From assembly GCA_937951615.1 (NCBI GenBank), contig CALFBH010000077.1:105233-169232 (forward strand): DNA of 64,000 nt. The letters run 5' to 3'. This DNA comes from an uncultured Saprospiraceae bacterium. GTDB lineage: Bacteria > Bacteroidota > Bacteroidia > Chitinophagales > Saprospiraceae. Positions 33,797-44,397 of the stretch are shown piece after piece. A model generated the notes under the pieces. The model searched no databases. It was given only the letters and a program-made list of their open reading frames with translations, and was not told the DNA's origin. Each line of letters begins with the position of its first letter. Position 1 is the stretch's first letter. Both the position numbers and the translations under genes were made by a program.

Positions 33797-36700
33797 TTAT
33801 CGCAATAGCGTAACAGAACCCATTGTACTAGCTTGTTCATCGCCAAAAGCCATGCCTTCCCAAACCGTCCCGTCGTCAAATATACCATGAATTTTCCAAA
33901 CATATACATCTTGTGGCAATATTTTACCTCTGTGCGTTCCGTCCCAGCCCTCCACGGGTCTTCCTCCCTGTAATTCAGTACTTTCCCAGAGTAATTCCCC
34001 GTAAGGAGAGAAAATTTGTAACTTATATTCCTTCAAGCCTTCTGCTAGTGGTTTAAATAAATTAATCTCGTTTGGGCCTTGGGGGACAAAGGCATTGGGA
34101 ACACCCATACCATTGCAAAAATAAGGCATGATGAACAGCCGCGAGGTATCTGAACAGCCGTATTGGTCGGTAGCAGTCAGACTGACTTCGTAGCTGCCCC
34201 GTTCTTCATAACTTGTAGATGGATTGCTTTGGAAAGAACCTTGTCCATTGCCAAATGACCATTCGTAAGCAACAGCATTGATAGAAGTGTTAGTAAAATA
34301 AACGTTTGCTGGAATTTCACAACTTTCTTCCAGTTCATACACAAACTGGCTGGTCGGAACAGGATTATAGTTTATTTGTTGGCTAGTGGAGTCTAGGCAG
34401 CCATACTGATTTTCAGCAATCATCGTGACGGAGTGTAGCCCATCTGTGTTAAAGCTATGTTGGGCTGTCGCCCCAATATCTGTATTGCCGTCATCATAAT
34501 ACCAACTGAAAAACTGTGCGCCTTCGCTTTGTTCTTCTAGACTGATACCCAATGTACAATTATCTTTTTCCCAACTAAAACCAGCCAGCGGAACAGGAAA
34601 TACTTCAATGTAATCTGTGTAGGTAGCGACACAGCCATGAAGCGGATCATTGACGCTAAGTGTCACTTCATAGTTTCCTGTGTCAGTAAACATAATACAA
34701 GGCTCAAAATCAAAATAAGGTTCACCATTCACTAGCCAGCCATAGCTGTATTCTCCTGCAGGAGCATTGCAAAGTGTGAGACAGGTTTCGTCACCAAGAC
34801 AAGGGGTAGTGTAATTGAAACAAGCCTCAGGTGCAGGCTGAACATAGAAGGTCTGACTAAGGAGATCGGACGTGCAACCCCAGGCCCATAAACTTACGGT
34901 GATTTCCCCTGGTTCGTCAAAAACATGTATCGGGTTTTCTGCTGCAAAATAACCTTCACCAAAATCCCAATTGAGTAAAGTATCACCTGTAGACTGATTG
35001 AAAAATTGAATGGTGTCGTATTGACAAATAATAGTGTCACCAGGCAAATAAGCAAAAGCAGCTTCTACAAAGGGAGGTATGACTGTAACAGTTTGAGTAC
35101 TTGTATCCGAGGCACAGGCATTGCTGACAATAAGTGTTATCTCAAAATCGGTTGCTACTTCCACAACAGGCAAAGTGAATGCAGTATCGGTAGCACTGGA
35201 AAATGGCACTCCGTCAAATATCCATTCATATTCCTCAATATAACCTGTGCTTTGACTGCCGATGAGGTCGAAAGCGATTTTTGAACAGACTTCTGTTTCT
35301 GTATTAATATTAGCTTCTAGCTCGCTATAAACAGTAATGTATTCCGTAAATGTCGAACTTCCGCATTCATTGTTTACAGTTAGGCTGACTAAGTAAGTGG
35401 TATCTGTTTGTCCGCCTTGAAAAGTTATACAACTGGGAGATATGGTATCACTGACTTCACCATTTCCAAAATCCCAGCTATAAGTCAAGCCACCGCCTGT
35501 GCTGTTGTTTTCAAAACAAACAATCGTATCACAGGGATTAGAAGAAATAGAAAAATCGGCAATAGGATCTTCTACAACCAGAAGGTCTGCCGTGATGACT
35601 TCTGTACATAAAGTACCTATCAGGCTAAGGCTAATCGTGTAGATGCCAGCTTGTTCGTACACAAATTGTGTATTGGATGCTGTAGAAATACTAGCCGGAT
35701 AACCCAGGTTCCATTCATAGGCAATTTCCATATCAGCAGGACTTATAGAGCTAATGCTATTGAAAATAACCGTATCGCCTACGCAGACTTGAGTCGGCAT
35801 ATCTATTGTCGCCACGATTTCTTCAAGCGTATAAAATAGAGAATCAGCTGGCCAGCAATTAGCAATCGAGTCATAGACAGCATAGGTGAAAGCATAAATT
35901 CCAGCCGAGTCTGTCGTAACAAGTCCATCAGGAGCAATGCCATCGCCCGACCAAATCCCGCCAGACGGAGTCCCGGACAATATGGTACTCAAAGGTGCTG
36001 TATCGGCACAATACCAAAAATCATCGCCTGCATCCACTTCAAATGTACTCAATACCTCAACTTGTGTAGATTCGGTAAATGTACATCCTTCAAACTGATA
36101 GGTATATATGAACTCAGCAGTTTGATTCGTGGTATAAGGCATTGTGACCGTGTCACCATTGATTGTCCAGACTCCGCCGACTGGATCGACTAGGAGAATA
36201 ATATCTGTTCCCGGACATACCGGAGGAATGTCTTCTATATCAATGTCGACATATCCTGTGAAAATATAGAAGGTATCTTCAGCAACGCTAAAACCGCAGT
36301 CATTAAAGGCGGATACTTTTACAATATAGTCGCCTATCACCAAACTGGTACTCAGACTGTCGCAGGTGCCAAGTTCTACATAATTGATGTCATAGACGGT
36401 ACACTCTGTATAAGTAATAGCTGTTCCATTGGCTTCAAAATTTACATATTCACCTACATTTAAGGGCAGGCATAAGGTATCGGGAATGTCCAGATTTATT
36501 GTTGGAATATCATAGACTACAATCGTCGTATCCCAACTTAATGTGGTACAAATATTTGTTCCCGTAAGGGAAATGATATATTCACCAGCACATAAAAAAT
36601 CAAGTTCCAGATTGGGTGCGATTAAGCTGGTATCATTTAAAAACCCCCAACAACCAGTCGGGCCACTCACTGCCCACTCAAAGCTCATACTGTCAGCAAG

Positions 36701-37984
36701 CGCCGATGACTGGTCGCTGGAAAGGTTTTGAAACGCACCCTGTAGTGGCAAACAACTCAACGCAGAAGAAGAGCTGAGGTCCACTAATACATTTAAACTA
36801 TCAGGAAAGGGAAAGACTTGAATGGTATCCGTTGTAGTGATTGAATCACATTTGTTTTCTGCGGTCACTTCAAGTACGTAGATGCCAGACTGGTCAAATG
36901 TTACGGTCAGTGGAGAAAGTGAGACGGTATCCCAGCCGATTTGAGGCGTGATGCTCCAGGTGACAGAGCCATTAGGGTCGGGCAGGCAAGTGCCAATGCC
37001 GAGTTGGCTATCATATTCGTAAATGTCAATAATCGCGGCTATAGAGACCACGTAAGGAACCCCCTCACAGGCCGCCGAGTTGCCGTCAGAAACAGTCAGC
37101 GTAGGCGGGTCGCTGATGCCGATGGCTGTGCTGCTCGGGGTCGCGCCACAAGGATTGGCTGCAATGACCCTTATTTCATATTCATCATTTGGAAAACCAC
37201 AGGAAGATGCTTCAAATAGAAAACCAATGGTGTCAGGAGGAGGGTGGGCATAAATGGTGTCCAGGACGCCATTTACATACACATTATAGAAAGTCTCAGG
37301 AGGATTATTGGTGAAATTGGCGATGCCAAATTCAGTGTAAACACCACTACAGTAAAAATTATTAGTCCCAAAATTTTCCACAGCAATGGAAGGATTGCTG
37401 CCATTGAAAACTTCATAAACATAAGTTGTGCTGTTGCAATTCAATGACCCATCTCCAGTTACCGTAAGGGTCAGTTGATAATAGCCCTGCTGGTAATCAT
37501 GTGATAGTGTTGTAAAATTGCTAATGTTCTCAATAGGTGAACCATCTCCCCAATCAATGTTGTAGTTAGTATTGGTCGCCAGCGTAGTAGAGACATTTTC
37601 TATGATTAAGGCATAAATAATAGCACTGCTACTTCCTATGCAATTTACAAATTCCGTATCGCCTTCCGAGTCAATAATGCTGGCATCAGGCGCGGATAAA
37701 ACTTCAATATTAAGGCTTTCCTGACAGGAACCATCACTTGAAGTCAAGGTAATGGTATAAGTTTCATCATTTGCACCGGCTGGAAAATTATGGCTTAAAA
37801 TGGAGCCATTCTCGTCAGGACTGCCATCGCCAAAATTCCAGGTATAAATGATGCTGTCTATGGGGTTGTTTATTTCAAAATCAACACTTTCCATACCACA
37901 AACAGTGGTAGCGGAAGTACTGATACATTGTCCGAAAAAAAGATGGGGACTTATGAGTATGATGAATGTTGTAATGTGTTTCAT
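33797..37984 (-). CDS. Giant secreted PKD-domain protein with T9SS type B sorting domain
   Basis: 1395 residues. Signal peptide MKHITTFIILISPHLFFGQC. Many PKD-like beta domains are seen, each with the YxWNFGDGS/YEWSFGNG hallmark (for example near 48-55, 142-150, 850, 1265). The C-terminal 90-100 residues (GVPNAFVPQGPNEINLFKPL, then YKLQIFSPYGELLWES, then VYVWKIHGIF) are the gliding-motility-associated/T9SS type B sorting domain. Such proteins are carried across the outer membrane by T9SS with a dedicated PorP/SprF partner, which is encoded just upstream on the same strand. Likely an adhesin or cell-surface filament. Confidence 0.9.
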   Translation of the reverse strand: MKHITTFIILISPHLFFGQCISTSATTVCGMESVDFEINNPIDSIIYTWNFGDGSPDENGSILSHNFPAGANDETYTITLTSSDGSCQESLNIEVLSAPDASIIDSEGDTEFVNCIGSSSAIIYALIIENVSTTLATNTNYNIDWGDGSPIENISNFTTLSHDYQQGYYQLTLTVTGDGSLNCNSTTYVYEVFNGSNPSIAVENFGTNNFYCSGVYTEFGIANFTNNPPETFYNVYVNGVLDTIYAHPPPDTIGFLFEASSCGFPNDEYEIRVIAANPCGATPSSTAIGISDPPTLTVSDGNSAACEGVPYVVSIAAIIDIYEYDSQLGIGTCLPDPNGSVTWSITPQIGWDTVSLSPLTVTFDQSGIYVLEVTAENKCDSITTTDTIQVFPFPDSLNVLVDLSSSSALSCLPLQGAFQNLSSDQSSALADSMSFEWAVSGPTGCWGFLNDTSLIAPNLELDFLCAGEYIISLTGTNICTTLSWDTTIVVYDIPTINLDIPDTLCLPLNVGEYVNFEANGTAITYTECTVYDINYVELGTCDSLSTSLVIGDYIVKVSAFNDCGFSVAEDTFYIFTGYVDIDIEDIPPVCPGTDIILLVDPVGGVWTINGDTVTMPYTTNQTAEFIYTYQFEGCTFTESTQVEVLSTFEVDAGDDFWYCADTAPLSTILSGTPSGGIWSGDGIAPDGLVTTDSAGIYAFTYAVYDSIANCWPADSLFYTLEEIVATIDMPTQVCVGDTVIFNSISSISPADMEIAYEWNLGYPASISTASNTQFVYEQAGIYTISLSLIGTLCTEVITADLLVVEDPIADFSISSNPCDTIVCFENNSTGGGLTYSWDFGNGEVSDTISPSCITFQGGQTDTTYLVSLTVNNECGSSTFTEYITVYSELEANINTETEVCSKIAFDLIGSQSTGYIEEYEWIFDGVPFSSATDTAFTLPVVEVATDFEITLIVSNACASDTSTQTVTVIPPFVEAAFAYLPGDTIICQYDTIQFFNQSTGDTLLNWDFGEGYFAAENPIHVFDEPGEITVSLWAWGCTSDLLSQTFYVQPAPEACFNYTTPCLGDETCLTLCNAPAGEYSYGWLVNGEPYFDFEPCIMFTDTGNYEVTLSVNDPLHGCVATYTDYIEVFPVPLAGFSWEKDNCTLGISLEEQSEGAQFFSWYYDDGNTDIGATAQHSFNTDGLHSVTMIAENQYGCLDSTSQQINYNPVPTSQFVYELEESCEIPANVYFTNTSINAVAYEWSFGNGQGSFQSNPSTSYEERGSYEVSLTATDQYGCSDTSRLFIMPYFCNGMGVPNAFVPQGPNEINLFKPLAEGLKEYKLQIFSPYGELLWESTELQGGRPVEGWDGTHRGKILPQDVYVWKIHGIFDDGTVWEGMAFGDEQASTMGSVTLLR

Positions 37985-38194
37985 AGCAATGGAATTTGTG
38001 TTATTTAAATTGGGTCAAGGTGTTTAGGTCGATGGTCAATAGTCCATGGTCGATGGCTGGTTCTAAGTATTTAAGGCATTTTGTTGTTCATTTTGCAGAG
38101 CAAAATGCGTGTAAAACTTATAAAACAGGAATACTCTAAAACCTTAGCCATTGACTATCGTCCATGGACTATGGACGCAAATACTTGTCTTTGC
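37985..38194. repeat. Intergenic inverted simple repeat (gtccatgg/gtcaatag words)
   Basis: Near copies of gtcgatggtcaatagtccatgg at about 38029-38058 face inverted copies at about 38146-38173. A small hairpin cattttg/caaaatg lies in the middle (about 38089-38107). No ORF. Confidence 0.5.
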
Positions 38195-39280
38195 CTAGAA
38201 AAAGTGCTGACACTTCATAAACCGACCCGCATTTCTTCGTTTACTTTTTGCTGATAACCTGGCATTGGCAAAATTGATTTTAGTGGTCACCTCATGCACA
38301 CCGCCTGCGCGAGTTCCAAGCCCGGTCGTATTGGCATCGTAGCTATAGCCAAATGTAATCGACATGTCGTTTTGCATACGCGCCTCCACACCACTTGTGA
38401 AGATCAGTGCATTGGTGTCTGTAAGGTCTAAAGGCTGTTCGCTTTGGTATAATGTACCAATATAGAATCCACCATACATCAAGTAAAATCCACCTGTAAG
38501 TACAGAGATACCTGCTTGTAAATCATATTTCAGATTGGGCGACCAGGCTAATTTTTTTTTGCTGCTGCGAAATATATCGACCTCTATAATCGAACCTGCA
38601 TGAGCGGTGATGCGAAGCGGAACATAAGTGTTTTCAAATCCATACAAAGATTCATCGGCTTTGGTGAGGTGGTGCAGGCTGAGTCCTATACTATTGTGCA
38701 TCTTCGGCATGCCTTTATATTTTTGCCCACGTTTTTTACGCTTTCCGCCTGTGTCAAAACGCCAGAGTATGCCAAAATCAGTATCAATATAAGAAGTGCT
38801 TTGATCCATACGCTGTGCAATAGTTGCTTCACTAATTTCTCCAAAGGCATCTATCTGATCTGGGAAAACCAATTTATCCCAGTCCAGATATTTGCGCACC
38901 CAACTGGAGCGAAAACCGATGTGGAAATTGCCTTTCTGCATCCCTGGTGCATACATATAAGCAATGCCGAAATTTTCTGTGGTCAATGCGCCAGCACCTT
39001 CCGTATCTTTGAAAGCAGTGATGCCAATGCCGCTATTGAAGGCAGGCTCTTGAATTTCGACAGAGGCAAAATAAGTGCGAAAGCCACCCGGTACTGCTGT
39101 CCACTGGTCGCGCATAATTGCGGAGAAGGTAAGTCCTGGTTCAATGCCTGTGAAGGCTGGATTGAGGTAGGTTCTTGCCGCATAAAACTGTGAGAATGAG
39201 GGATCTTGTGCCTGGAGTTTTCCGTTTGGTAAAGACAAAAGGAAGGCCAGGGCTACTGCTGTGTAGTAACCAATCTTCAT
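38195..39280 (-). CDS. PorP/SprF-family type IX secretion outer-membrane protein
   Basis: 361 residues; signal peptide MKIGYYTAVALAFLLSLPNGKLQA. QDPSFSQFYAARTYLNPAFTGIEPG right after the signal is the hallmark of the PorP/SprF family; the rest is beta-barrel-like with alternating strands. SprF-type proteins help export and anchor a specific large type B substrate, here most likely the 1395-residue PKD protein. The 210-bp gap between the genes (37985-38194) holds no ORF but contains imperfect inverted copies of a tcgatggtcaatagtccatgg word. Confidence 0.9.
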   Translation of the reverse strand: MKIGYYTAVALAFLLSLPNGKLQAQDPSFSQFYAARTYLNPAFTGIEPGLTFSAIMRDQWTAVPGGFRTYFASVEIQEPAFNSGIGITAFKDTEGAGALTTENFGIAYMYAPGMQKGNFHIGFRSSWVRKYLDWDKLVFPDQIDAFGEISEATIAQRMDQSTSYIDTDFGILWRFDTGGKRKKRGQKYKGMPKMHNSIGLSLHHLTKADESLYGFENTYVPLRITAHAGSIIEVDIFRSSKKKLAWSPNLKYDLQAGISVLTGGFYLMYGGFYIGTLYQSEQPLDLTDTNALIFTSGVEARMQNDMSITFGYSYDANTTGLGTRAGGVHEVTTKINFANARLSAKSKRRNAGRFMKCQHFF

Positions 39281-39481
39281 GTTGCTTCGTTTTGAGTTGT
39301 GTCTGGATTTGACTTACCCGGAGTGGAGGTCATCAAGTAGAGTGGATGACCTCCTTCCAGGTTTCGCTATATATAAAAATCCATTATGAAAAGAATTAGA
39401 ACTTATCAAATTATAATTGTGAAATTGTTTGATTGCGTGATTGTTTTGAACAATGAAGCAATTCAACAATAAAACAATTAT

Positions 39482-39496
39482 GGTGACTTCGTCACC
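39482..39496 (-). terminator. Small hairpin after the SprB-repeat gene
   Basis: ggtgac-ttc-gtcacc ends at the stop codon of the gene above; the minus-strand transcript continues with ataattgttttattg, a weak U-rich tail. The 216-bp gap 39281-39496 is otherwise free of ORFs and contains attgtttgattgcgtgattg-type simple repeat. Confidence 0.4.
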
Positions 39497-42400
39497 TTAT
39501 TTGCCATCAGCAACTACGAGTCGCTGCGTGGCCATGATTTTTCCTTTGTCATTATATAAGGTCAGGATATACAAGCCCGATACCCATTCATCAACAGTCA
39601 GTTGTAAATTCTCCTGATTAGGAGCAAGGGCTAATTCATTCATGGTGCCAGACGATACAGATAAGGCGCGGAGTCGATAACCTGTTCCGATAACCATATT
39701 TCTACCAAAAGAAACAGTGGTGCTTTTTTGTGCTGGCGTGGGCGCAATAACCATATTCTGAAAACCAGATGGTCCACAAATAATCAGGCTGTTTTCTATT
39801 TCAAAACCTGGAACGCAGATAGAGTCACAACCGCCACCGAGGTCTTGTATCCAAATCTGATAAGTCCCAGCGTCTATATCTGTAAATTCTCCGGTCAGGC
39901 TCCATTCAGTCTGGTCGTGGAGGCGATAGGCGTAAGGTCCAATGCCGCCATTGGCTATAACCGTGGCTTCCCCATCCGCTGCACCAAAACAGCTGATACT
40001 TGTTACACTGAGTACTTCCAGGCGAAGGGAATCATAGCCTTCTGGTACAGTAACATCCAGATATTCGGGGCAACTACCATCTTCATTCTTAATGGTTAGG
40101 ATATAATCACCAGCAAAAAGATCCGGAAAGACTGCACCCAAATCGGAATAAACCCAATCTGAGCCATTGATACCGTAGAGTAGTGTATCGTTTGTCCCTC
40201 CGGATGCCACCACGCTTATATTACCATTATTCTGCCCTTGACAGGCGGGCTGAATATTTATGACTTCTATTCCTATTGGGAGTGGTTCGCTTATCGTAAC
40301 GGCTTGTTCAGTATAACAACCATTGGCATCTTCTACGCCATACATGTAGGTGCCTGCTTCAAGTCCGTCGATGATTGAGCCATTGATTTCAATACCATCT
40401 AAAGTCGATACATAAGGCGGCGTTCCACCAGAAGCCAAACCAGCTATAAGACCATTGCTATCTCCATAGCAGCTTATATTTACGCTTGTCATCTCAAGTA
40501 GAATGGAGTTGGCTACACCAATGGTAACGGTCGTATCCCGACAACATAAATTTGCATCACAAATACCAACTGTATAAGAACCGGCAGCGAGGTCAGTAAA
40601 GGTGTTTATTATACCCATATCTGTGCCATCAAGGGTATAACTTAGGAAGGTGCCACTTCCCCCGCCGCCGTTGACTGTGATACTTCCGTCATTATAGCCA
40701 CTACAACTGACGCTGTCTGTTTCTACATTTAAAATAAAAGCAAGGGGAGCTAATATTTCGATTAGTGCTGTTTGAAAACAAGCATTGTCATCATACACGC
40801 TGACTTCATACATTCCAGGAGACAGATTGTCGAGGTTGTTGCTTGTTGCACCTGTACTCCAGTCGTAGGTGTAGGGTGGCGTACCGCCCAATACTGTGAT
40901 ATTAATAGAGCCATCGGAATCGTAAGCATCGCTATCGTATGTATTTGTATTGGCAGCGCAAGTCAGGTTCGTTGCTGAGGAAGTCACTTCCAATTCGTCA
41001 GGCTCGTTAATAGCATAGCTTGCTATACTGATACAACCGCTCGCATCGGTTGCGGTTACGGTATAGTTTCCGACAGATAAATCGCTGATGTAACCAGTTG
41101 TTTCGCCATTGTCCCAGATGAATTCATAAGGAGCTGTACCTGTTGTGATGTTTAGGTCAATCGCACCATTAGTAAGACCAGCACAGGAAATATCATATAC
41201 TGTACTATTTATCGTAAGAAAACCTTCGTCTGTTATGGCTACTATTGCTGTTTCATAACAGCCATTTATATCTTCGACTTGTATAGTGTAAGTGTCCACA
41301 GGGAGTTGGTCTGCAAAACCGCTATTGCCATAAGAAATGCCATTGATGCTATAAGTGTAAGGTGAACCATTGCCGCCGGAGGCAAGGATTTCAATACTGC
41401 CCGCACTCATGCCAGGGCAGGTGGGAACAGTCGTAATGTCTAGTGTAAGCGATGGTGGCGCACCAATCACTATGTCGTCTATCCAGGTGCATCCAGTGGC
41501 ATCTTCAATGCTTACTTCATACATTCCGGGGGGTAGAAAATCAATCATTGCTGTTGTCGCTCCATTGCTCCAATTATAGCTGTATGGTGGTGTACCGCCC
41601 GTGACGCTTGCTAAGATTTCGCCATTCGGAATATAAGTATTGGTGGTATCTGTGCTGACTGGACAATCTAAATCCTGCCCAAGCAAGGTCGCTGATATGT
41701 TGCTGCCACCTGGCTCTATTTCAAAACCAATCGGACATTGATACAGACAACCATTGGCATCGACGACTCGTGCGATATATTGCCCAGGTTCCAGGTTTTC
41801 AAAAAATCCACTTGTATTATAATAGTTTATTGGGTTGGTAAATGGTCCCATGATTTGAAACTCATAAGGAGGCGTACCACCGCCCGGATTGAGTACGACC
41901 GTGCCATTATTCAAACCACAGGAAGCATCTATAACTTCATCATAATCTAATGTAATGGATTCTGGTTGTGTGATTTCTACACTTGCTGTGCCCATACAGC
42001 CATTTGCGTCTGTTACCGTTACGGAGTATTCGCCAGGACAAAGATTTTTGATGTCAGGAAAACCTGAATAGCCATTTGACCATTCGTAAGAAAAAGGTGC
42101 TGTGCCATATAAGGCTTCTACAAAAGCACTGCCATCACAGGGAATCAGTCCGTTAATATTGATCGTGTCTGCTTCACTACAACTAACTGAAGTAGAGGTG
42201 ATGGACAATTGAATAATAGCATCCATTTCGATTGTAAATCCAGGACATGTGGGCTGACAGCCATTGGCGTCAAAAATTGCTACAGTATAGTCGCCGGTTG
42301 TCAGCCCTGCCATAGTTAAGGGAGAGATGCTAAAAGTATCAACAAGGGGCGGGGCAGGATTTGTCCAGTCGTTATCGACAATCCAAACCTGATAGGGTGG

Positions 42401-44032
42401 GGTAGCGTCACTTAGGTCAATGGTCACTGTACCATCGTTTTCAATACAAGTTTCATTGCTTATTGCCAAAATGCTTCCGGTCAAGGTTTCACAACTGTCT
42501 ATTTCGCAAATAGCGACATCTATAAGCAGATTTGTGCTGTCGATACAAGCGATACAGTTGCCAGCAATTAAGCCAATATTTTGACTGCCTTCAGTTTCAG
42601 CGATAAAGGTGAGTGTTTCTTCACCGGGATACGGAACGCCGTCTAATGTCCATTCGTAACAGTTGTTTAGGGGAAGCTCGTTACAATTCGCCAATTCAAT
42701 AACATTGCCTGTACAGCCGATCGCAAATTGTTGTGCATTAGGGTCGGAGGATATGGGCGTGTAACTAACAGTATTACTGCTAAGTCCGTTAATGTCCAAC
42801 AGAATTGTTCCGGCATTGGTGTTTGACCAATAATCGCTCTCGGCAGCATCTCCATAGATGATATGAATAGGTGCAAATTGACACAAGTCGGAAAAATTCA
42901 GATTGTTTGCTGCATCATCAAATCCATTTCCATCACCAGCTCCAAGAAAAGCGATGATGACAGTAGTGTCAGGAATCAAATCCCCGTCAGGCTCAATGAA
43001 CATGTCTTCTGAAACACAGGCAGCAAGGCTATTCAATTCTGTCGTCAGTGCTGCAGTCGTTGGGTCAGGAGTCAGCCAGTTGTGACTAAGTGCCGGGCTT
43101 GGCAATGTTGCTCCCCAGACTTGCTGAATGACACCGGAATCATCTCCTACAGCTATGACAATATTATTGAGTCCTACTATGCCAGTATTGTTTCTGAATA
43201 AGAGGTATTCATTTGCTCCATCATTGCCACAAGGTGCAATAGCGGCAGTGATGATGTCGCAGTCATTATAATAAAATTGTGAATCAACGGCACTTTGATA
43301 AAGCGGGTTCATCATGTTGTCAAAAGTGACAGAACTGGTGTAAGTGACTGTGTCACCTACACACAGTTCCGTCTGCCCCTCGATATTTATACTTAATTCA
43401 CAATCCGGAATTTCTTCGATCCATATCGTCAATATACAGTCATCCATAGCTGTTGTGCTAGGAGCCTGTATCGTGCTGTCCCATTGCATAACTTCAAAAT
43501 TTTCTAGTCGAATGTTTAATTGGAAAACGGAATTGATCGTTACAGGCGGACTGGTCCAAGTCCGTAGTTGGTCTATTGTCGTGATACAACCAGCTGCTCG
43601 TGCCATTGGGGCAGTGCCTACGGGGATATTGGTGTTATCATCTCTCCTGTATTCAATGAACAGGCTGTTTCCTGGGGCATTTATGGTCGTTGCTGTTACA
43701 TCTGTCCCGATTGTGCCGAGGCAGGTGGTCAGGAGGTCAGCGCTCATAGCGGGCACTTCATGGTTGGGCGACCAAAGTTCAAAAATAAGATCACCATGAA
43801 AGCCCATGATATCAGCATTGCCATCTGGTATGAGATTGAAGTACAAAGGGTCTGTAAAAAAATCACCATCAGAGGCTTCTATTTGGGGGCAGACTTCAAA
43901 AGTTAAGAGGTCTGCTGTAGGGCTTGCGTTGAGGCGTATTCCCCAGTAGAGGAAAACGACGATGAGTATGCCAAGTCCTTTTTTTGTGTTTGATTTGACG
44001 GGCATAATATCAGGCATGAGTCTGCGTTTCAT
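39497..44032 (-). CDS. Giant secreted SprB-repeat protein with T9SS type A sorting domain
   Basis: 1511 residues. A hydrophobic segment at about 20-36 (GLGILIVVFLYWGI) after a basic start is the signal peptide; M1 or M10 could be the start. The mid and C-terminal parts consist of SprB-type repeats with the pattern GGTPPYxYxWSNG, then LxPGxYxVxVxDANGC, at least ten times (for example near residues 645, 820, 1000, 1060). The last 80 residues (MVIAPTPAQKSTTVSFG and SGLYILTLYNDKGKIMATQRLVV) are the T9SS type A tail that is cleaved on export. Likely a surface adhesin or gliding-related protein. It may belong to the same transcription unit as the PorP/SprF gene downstream. Confidence 0.88.
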   Translation of the reverse strand: MKRRLMPDIMPVKSNTKKGLGILIVVFLYWGIRLNASPTADLLTFEVCPQIEASDGDFFTDPLYFNLIPDGNADIMGFHGDLIFELWSPNHEVPAMSADLLTTCLGTIGTDVTATTINAPGNSLFIEYRRDDNTNIPVGTAPMARAAGCITTIDQLRTWTSPPVTINSVFQLNIRLENFEVMQWDSTIQAPSTTAMDDCILTIWIEEIPDCELSINIEGQTELCVGDTVTYTSSVTFDNMMNPLYQSAVDSQFYYNDCDIITAAIAPCGNDGANEYLLFRNNTGIVGLNNIVIAVGDDSGVIQQVWGATLPSPALSHNWLTPDPTTAALTTELNSLAACVSEDMFIEPDGDLIPDTTVIIAFLGAGDGNGFDDAANNLNFSDLCQFAPIHIIYGDAAESDYWSNTNAGTILLDINGLSSNTVSYTPISSDPNAQQFAIGCTGNVIELANCNELPLNNCYEWTLDGVPYPGEETLTFIAETEGSQNIGLIAGNCIACIDSTNLLIDVAICEIDSCETLTGSILAISNETCIENDGTVTIDLSDATPPYQVWIVDNDWTNPAPPLVDTFSISPLTMAGLTTGDYTVAIFDANGCQPTCPGFTIEMDAIIQLSITSTSVSCSEADTININGLIPCDGSAFVEALYGTAPFSYEWSNGYSGFPDIKNLCPGEYSVTVTDANGCMGTASVEITQPESITLDYDEVIDASCGLNNGTVVLNPGGGTPPYEFQIMGPFTNPINYYNTSGFFENLEPGQYIARVVDANGCLYQCPIGFEIEPGGSNISATLLGQDLDCPVSTDTTNTYIPNGEILASVTGGTPPYSYNWSNGATTAMIDFLPPGMYEVSIEDATGCTWIDDIVIGAPPSLTLDITTVPTCPGMSAGSIEILASGGNGSPYTYSINGISYGNSGFADQLPVDTYTIQVEDINGCYETAIVAITDEGFLTINSTVYDISCAGLTNGAIDLNITTGTAPYEFIWDNGETTGYISDLSVGNYTVTATDASGCISIASYAINEPDELEVTSSATNLTCAANTNTYDSDAYDSDGSINITVLGGTPPYTYDWSTGATSNNLDNLSPGMYEVSVYDDNACFQTALIEILAPLAFILNVETDSVSCSGYNDGSITVNGGGGSGTFLSYTLDGTDMGIINTFTDLAAGSYTVGICDANLCCRDTTVTIGVANSILLEMTSVNISCYGDSNGLIAGLASGGTPPYVSTLDGIEINGSIIDGLEAGTYMYGVEDANGCYTEQAVTISEPLPIGIEVINIQPACQGQNNGNISVVASGGTNDTLLYGINGSDWVYSDLGAVFPDLFAGDYILTIKNEDGSCPEYLDVTVPEGYDSLRLEVLSVTSISCFGAADGEATVIANGGIGPYAYRLHDQTEWSLTGEFTDIDAGTYQIWIQDLGGGCDSICVPGFEIENSLIICGPSGFQNMVIAPTPAQKSTTVSFGRNMVIGTGYRLRALSVSSGTMNELALAPNQENLQLTVDEWVSGLYILTLYNDKGKIMATQRLVVADGK

Positions 44033-44397
44033 AAGTACTGCGTTGAGCCGTTAGTAAATTGTTTTGCGTTTATGCTTGGATGCTGAGCTGTGAGTTGGTT
44101 TTTTGGTCGGTGGTCAGGTTTTATATCATATTCTTGTTTGCTTTAAAATGTTATCACTATTCAACAGTGTTGTTTGTAATCATATTGTCATTTGTGAAGA
44201 ACTTGAGCTTTGTTTCTTAATTATGTTTCAAAATTATAGACAATATATGATGATTTCAATATTTTGTTTTTTATATTGTAATAAATTGAGGCGTTAATTT
44301 TCTTTTTTTAAATAATTAAATTATTGCTTATCAAGCATTTAGTTATTTATATGTTTTTTAAAACGAAATTATTAATATAAATTATATTTTAAATATA
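44033..44397. promoter_or_regulatory. AT-rich divergent control region, no gene
   Basis: 365 bp between two divergent genes. A 64-codon frame (44103-44297) lacks protein-like composition and is not called. A 19-bp palindrome (attatattt/aaatataat, 44381-44399) ends on the first bases of the ATG at 44398 and could fold over the start codon. No clear TAnnTTTG element was seen on either strand. Confidence 0.35.

Noticed and set aside
38600..39193. 197-codon + strand frame
   Set aside because: Antisense shadow of the PorP/SprF gene; no protein-like features.
44103..44297. 64-codon + frame in the divergent control region
   Set aside because: Cys/Ile/Phe-rich AT-driven composition, no recognisable start context, not like any family I know.
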